From assembly GCA_021805275.1 (NCBI GenBank), contig JAJZFQ010000167.1:1-19675 (forward strand): a DNA stretch of 19,675 nucleotides. The letters are read 5' to 3'. The translations under genes were made by a program, and so were the position numbers. Origin of the DNA: Pseudomonadota bacterium (GTDB lineage Bacteria; Pseudomonadota; Gammaproteobacteria; Steroidobacterales; Steroidobacteraceae). Each line of letters opens with the position of its first letter. Within the stretch, counting starts at the first letter, position 1. Shown piece after piece: positions 15,630 through 19,675 of the stretch. The notes beneath the pieces are model-generated. The model was not told the origin of the DNA. It saw only the letters and a program-made list of their open reading frames with translations, and did not search any database.

Positions 15630-16515
15630 GACGCTGCTGACGATGCTGCTGATGATCTTCGGCGGCTGTGTGCTGCAGTTGCTGGCGAACTGGCCGGGCA
15701 CGCTGCCAGCGGCCGCGGACGCCGATACGCTCGAGCGGGCGGCCTGGATCAATGTGTGCGTGCCGGCGCTGCCGATGCTGCTCATCGCCTCATGGCTCGC
15801 AGGGTGGGCGCTCACGCAGCCCGACCCGGTGCGCGACCCGCTCGACCCGCTCGTGCTCGTCGCGCTGTGGATACCGTTTGGACTTTTGTTTCTTCGCGCG
15901 CTGCTGCGGGCCGCGTGGGCGCTGGTGCGCGAGCCGCCCGAGTGCGGCGTATCGACCATCGGGCTCATGACACCGCGGGTGCTTTTTTCGCCGTTTCTCG
16001 CCCGGCAGCTCGATGAGCCAGTTCTGCGCGCGGCGCTGGCGCACGAGCGGGCGCACGGGCGGCATCGCGACCCGCTGCGCATCTGGGTGGCACAGCTCAT
16101 CACCGACCTGCAATGGCCTTGGCCGCAGGCGCGCCGCCGGTTCGATGCCTGGCTCGAGGCGCTCGAATGGGCCCGCGACGATGAGGCGCGCCGCAATGGC
16201 ACCGAGGGACCGGACTTGGCCGCGGCCGTCCTGGCGTCGGTGCGCTTTTTGCGCGCGCCACCGCAGCCCGAGCATGCACTGTTGGCGGGCACGCATGTGG
16301 CGCATGCGGGCCTGCTCGGCGACGGCCAGACGCTCAAGCGCCGGGTTGCGCGCCTGCTCGCTCCGCCGCCGCGCGCCACGTACGGCAAACCACAGCGAGT
16401 CTTCGGGGTTGCCGCTGGCGCGGCTGCATGGATCCCGCTGCTGCTGGCCATCTTGCTGCTGGGCATGCTCTACGGCGCACCCATCATGCGACCACTGCTC
16501 GGCCTGACCGCCTGA
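15619..16515 (+). CDS. M56-family (BlaR1/MecR1-type) membrane metallopeptidase
   Basis: This is a 298-residue membrane protein. Hydrophobic segments lie near residues 5-25, 43-64 and 78-101, and a last one at about 265-285. The zinc site is HERAH at residues 142-146 within LRAALAHERAHGRHRDPLR. A downstream acidic element EWARDDEA (Glu183, Asp187-Asp188) corresponds to the third-ligand region of M56 enzymes. In BlaR1/MecR1 an extracellular penicillin-binding sensor domain follows the protease; here the protein ends shortly after the last helix, so no such sensor exists. ATG 15619 overlaps the repressor gene by 11 bases and has GGAGGG at 15607-15612. The likely role is cleavage-mediated release of the repressor in response to an unknown signal. 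Confidence 0.88.
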   Translation: MERETLLTMLLMIFGGCVLQLLANWPGTLPAAADADTLERAAWINVCVPALPMLLIASWLAGWALTQPDPVRDPLDPLVLVALWIPFGLLFLRALLRAAWALVREPPECGVSTIGLMTPRVLFSPFLARQLDEPVLRAALAHERAHGRHRDPLRIWVAQLITDLQWPWPQARRRFDAWLEALEWARDDEARRNGTEGPDLAAAVLASVRFLRAPPQPEHALLAGTHVAHAGLLGDGQTLKRRVARLLAPPPRATYGKPQRVFGVAAGAAAWIPLLLAILLLGMLYGAPIMRPLLGLTA

Positions 16516-16540
16516 GGCGAGCGGAGCGCAGCTGAGCTGG

Positions 16541-16555
16541 CGACGCTACGCGTCG
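16541..16555. terminator. Small hairpin at the convergent gene ends, weak bidirectional terminator candidate
   Basis: A perfect inverted repeat CGACGC-tac-GCGTCG lies between the M56 gene (ending 16515) and the MFS gene, whose stop codon it contains. It could serve both directions. There is no T-tract on either side, so intrinsic termination is doubtful. Confidence 0.25.
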
Positions 16556-17856
16556 GTCTGGGTGCTTACCGTGCCGCCGGCTGCGGGCTCCATCGAACCG
16601 AAGAAGCGCTGGTAAAGCACGATGTACAGCCCCTGCAGGGCGGCGGCGATGAGAAAGGGCGTCCTGAACTCGCCCCGATGGATCAGCCAGCCTCCGATGA
16701 CGGGCCCCACGGCGCGAGGGATCTGCATCGAGAGATTCTGGACGGTTGCAGCCATGCCGCGCCGCTCGGCGCGGGTCAGGCCGGCCGCCACGGCCTGGCG
16801 CACCCCGGCGGTGCCGCGGTTGAAGACTCCGCGGATCGCGTAGAGGCTGGCTGCCATCGCGAAGTCCTCGGAGAACGGAATCCCGATCAGCATGGCGAGA
16901 CCGACAATCCGCATTGCGGTCACGGCACGCACGGTGCCTATCCGGTGGCTCAGCCAGTGGGCGAGCACGGAACCGAGCATCGCGAGGGCAAAACTCGCCG
17001 CAAGTGCCGGACCGATCGCCGCCGGTCCTGCCCCGTAGCGGCGCAGGAACCAATAGGCGATCAGTGGCGCGATGACGCCGATCGCCAGTCCGTTGACGGC
17101 ATTGGTCAGCGCGAGTTTGCGGATGAGGCGGTTCTCGTCACGCTTGAGGCGGGCCTCGAGGTCGGGGTCGCGAACCGTTGTTGGGCGCGGGCTGGCGATT
17201 TCGCGAGTCCAGGCGATCAGCCCGAGCGCGGCCAGTGCGCTGAGCAGCGGCAGCGTAAATAGAATACGGAAGCTTGCGAGCTGGTGATAACCGTGGCCGA
17301 GCAGGGGGGGCACAGCAACGAGCAAAGCGCCGACGCCCATGCCGAGGAATCCCAGGGTCGCGTTGTGCGCGAGCGCTCTGCGGCGCGCTTCACCGTCCAC
17401 CTCGCGGGCGATCCAGGCCTGCTCAACCGGTGAAAATGGGCCGGCGGCGCCGTTGGCGCCGCGCCCGAACCCAGCGAGCGTGGAGGCGGCGATCAGCACC
17501 GCCTCGTTCGGCGTGATGATGACCGCCAGCGCGGCGGCGGCGGCGGCCAGCTCGTAGCCGATCAGCAGTCGGCGGCGACTCGACCGATCGCTTAGCGGGC
17601 CGATGATCAGCGTCAGCAGGGCGCCGAACGCGAGCCCGGCCATGAGGATCATGCCGATCGCAGTTCCGCTGAAGCCAAGCGCGTGCAGATACAGGCTGAA
17701 GCTCGCAACGGTGGCGCCCTGGCCGAGGCTGCGCGCCCCGCGGGCGGCGAGCAGGCAGCGGACATTGTGCGGAAGGCGTTGTGCCACGAATGGGATGAGC
17801 GCGTGTGGAGGCGCAAAAGTATCAGGGCGCATCCGGTGCGTGCGCAACCCTCGCAT
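16546..17856 (-). CDS. Major facilitator superfamily (MFS) transporter
   Basis: This is a 436-residue protein with about 12 hydrophobic segments in two halves. The first cytoplasmic loop carries an MFS motif-A form, GPLSDRSSRRRLLIG, after helix two. The first helix region reads SLGQGATVASFSLYLHALGFS, and the central loop between halves is charged (TVRDPDLEARLKRDENRLIRK). Late helices include GPVIGGWLIHRG. I cannot assign a substrate; drug, sugar or metabolite export are all possible. I chose ATG 17856, which has GGAG ten bases upstream; ATG 17832 would remove eight residues and TTG 17874 would add six. The next gene upstream on the same strand (receiver-EAL) ends 42 bases away, so the two may be co-transcribed. 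Confidence 0.88.
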   Translation of the reverse strand: MRGLRTHRMRPDTFAPPHALIPFVAQRLPHNVRCLLAARGARSLGQGATVASFSLYLHALGFSGTAIGMILMAGLAFGALLTLIIGPLSDRSSRRRLLIGYELAAAAAALAVIITPNEAVLIAASTLAGFGRGANGAAGPFSPVEQAWIAREVDGEARRRALAHNATLGFLGMGVGALLVAVPPLLGHGYHQLASFRILFTLPLLSALAALGLIAWTREIASPRPTTVRDPDLEARLKRDENRLIRKLALTNAVNGLAIGVIAPLIAYWFLRRYGAGPAAIGPALAASFALAMLGSVLAHWLSHRIGTVRAVTAMRIVGLAMLIGIPFSEDFAMAASLYAIRGVFNRGTAGVRQAVAAGLTRAERRGMAATVQNLSMQIPRAVGPVIGGWLIHRGEFRTPFLIAAALQGLYIVLYQRFFGSMEPAAGGTVSTQTDA

Positions 17857-17898
17857 GAGAGAGAGGCACTCCAAGGGGCCGGGGCGGCCCCGGGAGCA

Positions 17899-19170
17899 TC
17901 AGGCGAGCAGCTCGGTCCGTTGGGTCCGCAGACGCTGCAGCCAGCACTCGAAGTCCCCGGCTGCCATGGCTTTCGCAAGCAGCCATCCCTGGGCGAGCGT
18001 GCAGCCGTACTGGCGCACGAGCTTCCAGTCCTGGAGCGACTCGACGCCCTCGGCGACCGTTTCCAGGCCGAGCTCACTCGCCATGTCGAGCGCCGAGCGC
18101 AGGATCACCTGCAGGCTTTCACGATCCGCGGCCCCGTGAACGAAGCTGCGGTCGATCTTGAGCTCTGTGAAGGGAATGCGCGCCAGTTGCTGCATCGATG
18201 AGAAGCCGGTGCCGTAGTCATCGAGTGACAGCCTGAAGCCCCGTAGGCGCAGACGGGTCAGTACCCCCAGGGCGACCGCCAGTTCCCGCAGCAGGGAACT
18301 CTCGGTCACCTCCAGCACCACCTGTTCGGCGCGCAGGTTGTGCTTGCGCTGCAGGCTCGAGATCTCCTGGACCAGCTCGCTGCGATCGAGCAGCAGAGGA
18401 GAGACATTGATCGCAATCGACAGATCGAGTCCCAGGCGGGACCAGTGCGCAGTCTGCTCCATTGCCAGATCCATGACGCGCAGCGTCAGGGCGTGAATCA
18501 GCCCGTGCTGCTCGGCCACCGGAATGAATGCGTCGGGGCAGATCCAGCCGAGCGAGGGATGGCGCCACCGGGCGAGCGCTTCGAGGCCGCGCACGCGGCA
18601 GGTCCCGATTTCGACCTGCGGGTGATAGAAGACGGTGATTTCGTCAGCCTCGAGTGCCCGGCGCAGATCTCCCGGATCGACCGGGGCGGTATCGTCGGAC
18701 TCGTGCGCAGCCGGAGCATTGGCCGGCCCGCGCCGCAGTAGAGCGCCCAGGCTCGATTGCGTCAGGGGCTTGGGCAGGCTGCCGAGGATGCGCAGTCCGA
18801 GCGCCGTGCCCATGTCTTCGACGGAGTGGCGCAGCGAACTCTCGCGCGAGGAGGCGACGATGACCGGGGAGCGCAGGCGCCGGGCTGAGAGCGCCGCCAG
18901 CAGTTCCGGTCCGTCCATGTTCGGCATCTCCAGGTCGACGATCAGCAGATCCGGAGGCGCCGCGAGCGAATCGAGCAGTGCGAGCGCGGCGACGCCGTCT
19001 TCGGCCTGGTGGATCTGGCCGATCTGCAGCTCGCGGCAGAGGGCCGCGCCGATGCTCCGCTGGACGCCGCTGTCGTCGACAATCAGCACAGAGTCAATGG
19101 CTTGCAGCGCAGCGCTCGCGGACATGGTCGCAATAAACCCCTGAGCCGCCCATCTGGCCGGGGGCGACAT
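17899..19170 (-). CDS. RocR-like response regulator with EAL cyclic-di-GMP phosphodiesterase output
   Basis: This 423-residue protein has an N-terminal receiver domain (acidic pair Asp32-Asp33, phospho-acceptor Asp79 in LLIVDLEMP, Lys134 in SLPKP). A C-terminal EAL domain follows. The EAL residues appear complete: EALARW (Glu197), Asn255 in NVSP, Glu287 in LEVTES, Asp317-Asp318 in DDYGTGFSS, Lys338 in ELKIDRSF, Glu374 in AEGVE and Gln394 in LAQGW. It should therefore hydrolyse c-di-GMP under control of a histidine kinase, like RocR. No kinase gene is adjacent. ATG 19170 has AGGGGAAGAG just upstream; ATG 19125 would trim 15 residues. A CCCC stretch near 19191-19194 could pair with the ribosome-binding GGGG, a speculative leader hairpin. 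Confidence 0.92.
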   Translation of the reverse strand: MSPPARWAAQGFIATMSASAALQAIDSVLIVDDSGVQRSIGAALCRELQIGQIHQAEDGVAALALLDSLAAPPDLLIVDLEMPNMDGPELLAALSARRLRSPVIVASSRESSLRHSVEDMGTALGLRILGSLPKPLTQSSLGALLRRGPANAPAAHESDDTAPVDPGDLRRALEADEITVFYHPQVEIGTCRVRGLEALARWRHPSLGWICPDAFIPVAEQHGLIHALTLRVMDLAMEQTAHWSRLGLDLSIAINVSPLLLDRSELVQEISSLQRKHNLRAEQVVLEVTESSLLRELAVALGVLTRLRLRGFRLSLDDYGTGFSSMQQLARIPFTELKIDRSFVHGAADRESLQVILRSALDMASELGLETVAEGVESLQDWKLVRQYGCTLAQGWLLAKAMAAGDFECWLQRLRTQRTELLA

Positions 19171-19303
19171 TCGTCTCTTCCCCTGTATCGACGGGGAGGC
19201 GGGCGGACTTGAGTCGCAAACCGCGGGACGAATGTGACGGACGTCGCAGTGCCGCGGGCGGGATTAGGGGGCTTCCGTCAGCCACCCAGTGCCGGTAAGA
19301 CCG

Positions 19304-19332
19304 TTGCGTCCGGGTTCTGCGGTGGATAGACT
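19304..19332 (+). promoter_or_regulatory. Promoter of the tRNA-Val gene
   Basis: TTGCGT (19304-19309) and TAGACT (19327-19332) are separated by 17 bases, a good sigma-70 arrangement about 20 bases before the mature tRNA. A G+C-rich discriminator (gccgtccc) follows, as in stringently controlled stable-RNA promoters. Confidence 0.5.
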
Positions 19333-19351
19333 TGCCGTCCCTTAAGGGGAT

Positions 19352-19426
19352 GGGCGGTTAGCTCAGCGGTAGAGCACTGCTTTCACACGGCAGGGGCCAC
19401 TGGTTCGATCCCAGTACCGCCCACCA
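19352..19426 (+). tRNA. tRNA-Val, anticodon CAC
   Basis: A full cloverleaf of 75 bases is visible. The acceptor stem GGGCGGT pairs with ACCGCCC (19416-19422), followed by discriminator A and an encoded CCA. The D arm is GCTC...GAGC. The anticodon arm is CTGCT-TTCACAC-GGCAG with anticodon CAC, and the T arm is ACTGG-TTCGATC-CCAGT. It reads the GTG valine codon. tRNA 3' ends are common integration targets for mobile elements; see the A+T-rich sequence directly downstream. Confidence 0.97.
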
Positions 19427-19675
19427 TAAAATCAAGTACTTAGCGCTTTGCGTCCCAAAAAGTACGGCAAAAATACAGCATAGTCTTCTGCGCAATGCCG
19501 TTGCTGGCGCTGGACTCCGGTAGTCATGGCGGGTGGTAGGTCCCATCACGCAGCACCGCCACGCCGACGCGATCGGAGCTTGGTTGTGCCGCTTGCCCTG
19601 ACTGACTTTGCGCTCGTAGTGGGCTCCCTACCCTCTGCAGTCCACTGGGTTTGTGTGGTGATTCGGTCAGTGAGC
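19427..19675. other. Gene-free segment after tRNA-Val, A+T-rich at its start; possible element junction
   Basis: I see no credible gene in these 249 bases. The first 60-70 bases are clearly A+T-richer than the rest of the window and contain AAGTAC twice, within a few tens of bases, and A-runs. The rest returns to moderate G+C. An abrupt composition change at a tRNA CCA end is what an att junction of an integrated element looks like, but no integrase is in view. Confidence 0.4.

Noticed and set aside
15249..16466. 405-codon minus-strand open frame, Ser/Arg-rich
   Set aside because: It is antisense to the BlaI-type repressor and M56 peptidase genes; composition is typical of a shadow frame.
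19171..19260. Possible promoter of the receiver-EAL gene on the minus strand
   Set aside because: A TTGCGA and a GATACA can be found, but their spacing is 24 bases, too long for a credible sigma-70 pair.
19358..19549. Minus-strand reading frame ending ...GSNQWPLPCESSALPLS
   Set aside because: It is the antisense translation of the tRNA-Val gene, a well-known spurious protein.

Overview
The window is G+C-rich DNA from a Gram-negative bacterium, most likely a proteobacterium. The evidence is a VirB-type secretion locus with lipoprotein, periplasmic and outer-membrane parts, a RocR-like response regulator, and a tRNA-Val(CAC) with an encoded CCA end. I cannot name the genus. Strong codon bias fills almost every frame with open reading frames, so gene calls rest on family motifs, overlapping start/stop junctions and ribosome binding sites.

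Positions 2-13751 (+ strand) form one compact conjugation locus. It starts inside a virB2-type pilin gene and runs virB3-virB4-virB5-virB6-virB7-virB8-virB9-virB10-virB11. It continues with a TraD/VirD4-type coupling protein, a small membrane protein, a second coupling protein paralogous to the first, and a MobQ-type (MobA/MobL) relaxase. Many genes overlap their neighbour by a few bases (GTGA, ATGA or TGATG junctions), which suggests one translationally coupled operon. All the catalytic motifs I checked are intact: Walker A/B in VirB4 and both coupling proteins, Walker A in VirB11, and the Tyr and His motif in the relaxase. The short VirB7 with two cysteines and VirB9 with two cysteines argue for a conjugative DNA-transfer machine rather than a Xanthomonas-type killing system. 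No integrase, replication gene, partition gene or recognisable oriT is visible, so I cannot tell whether this is a plasmid or an integrated element.

Positions 13851-19170 read as ordinary chromosomal or accessory genes. They are an ArsB-family transporter (-), a divergent BlaI/MecI-type repressor and M56 metallopeptidase pair (+), an MFS transporter (-) and a receiver-EAL cyclic-di-GMP phosphodiesterase (-). The blaI-like gene has a good -35/-10 pair, a perfect 16-base palindrome overlapping it, and a GTG start about where transcription should begin, which suggests an autoregulated leaderless mRNA.

Positions 19352-19426 are tRNA-Val. Directly after its CCA end the sequence becomes A+T-richer and holds no gene to the end of the window. 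This is a plausible edge of another element integrated at the tRNA 3' end.
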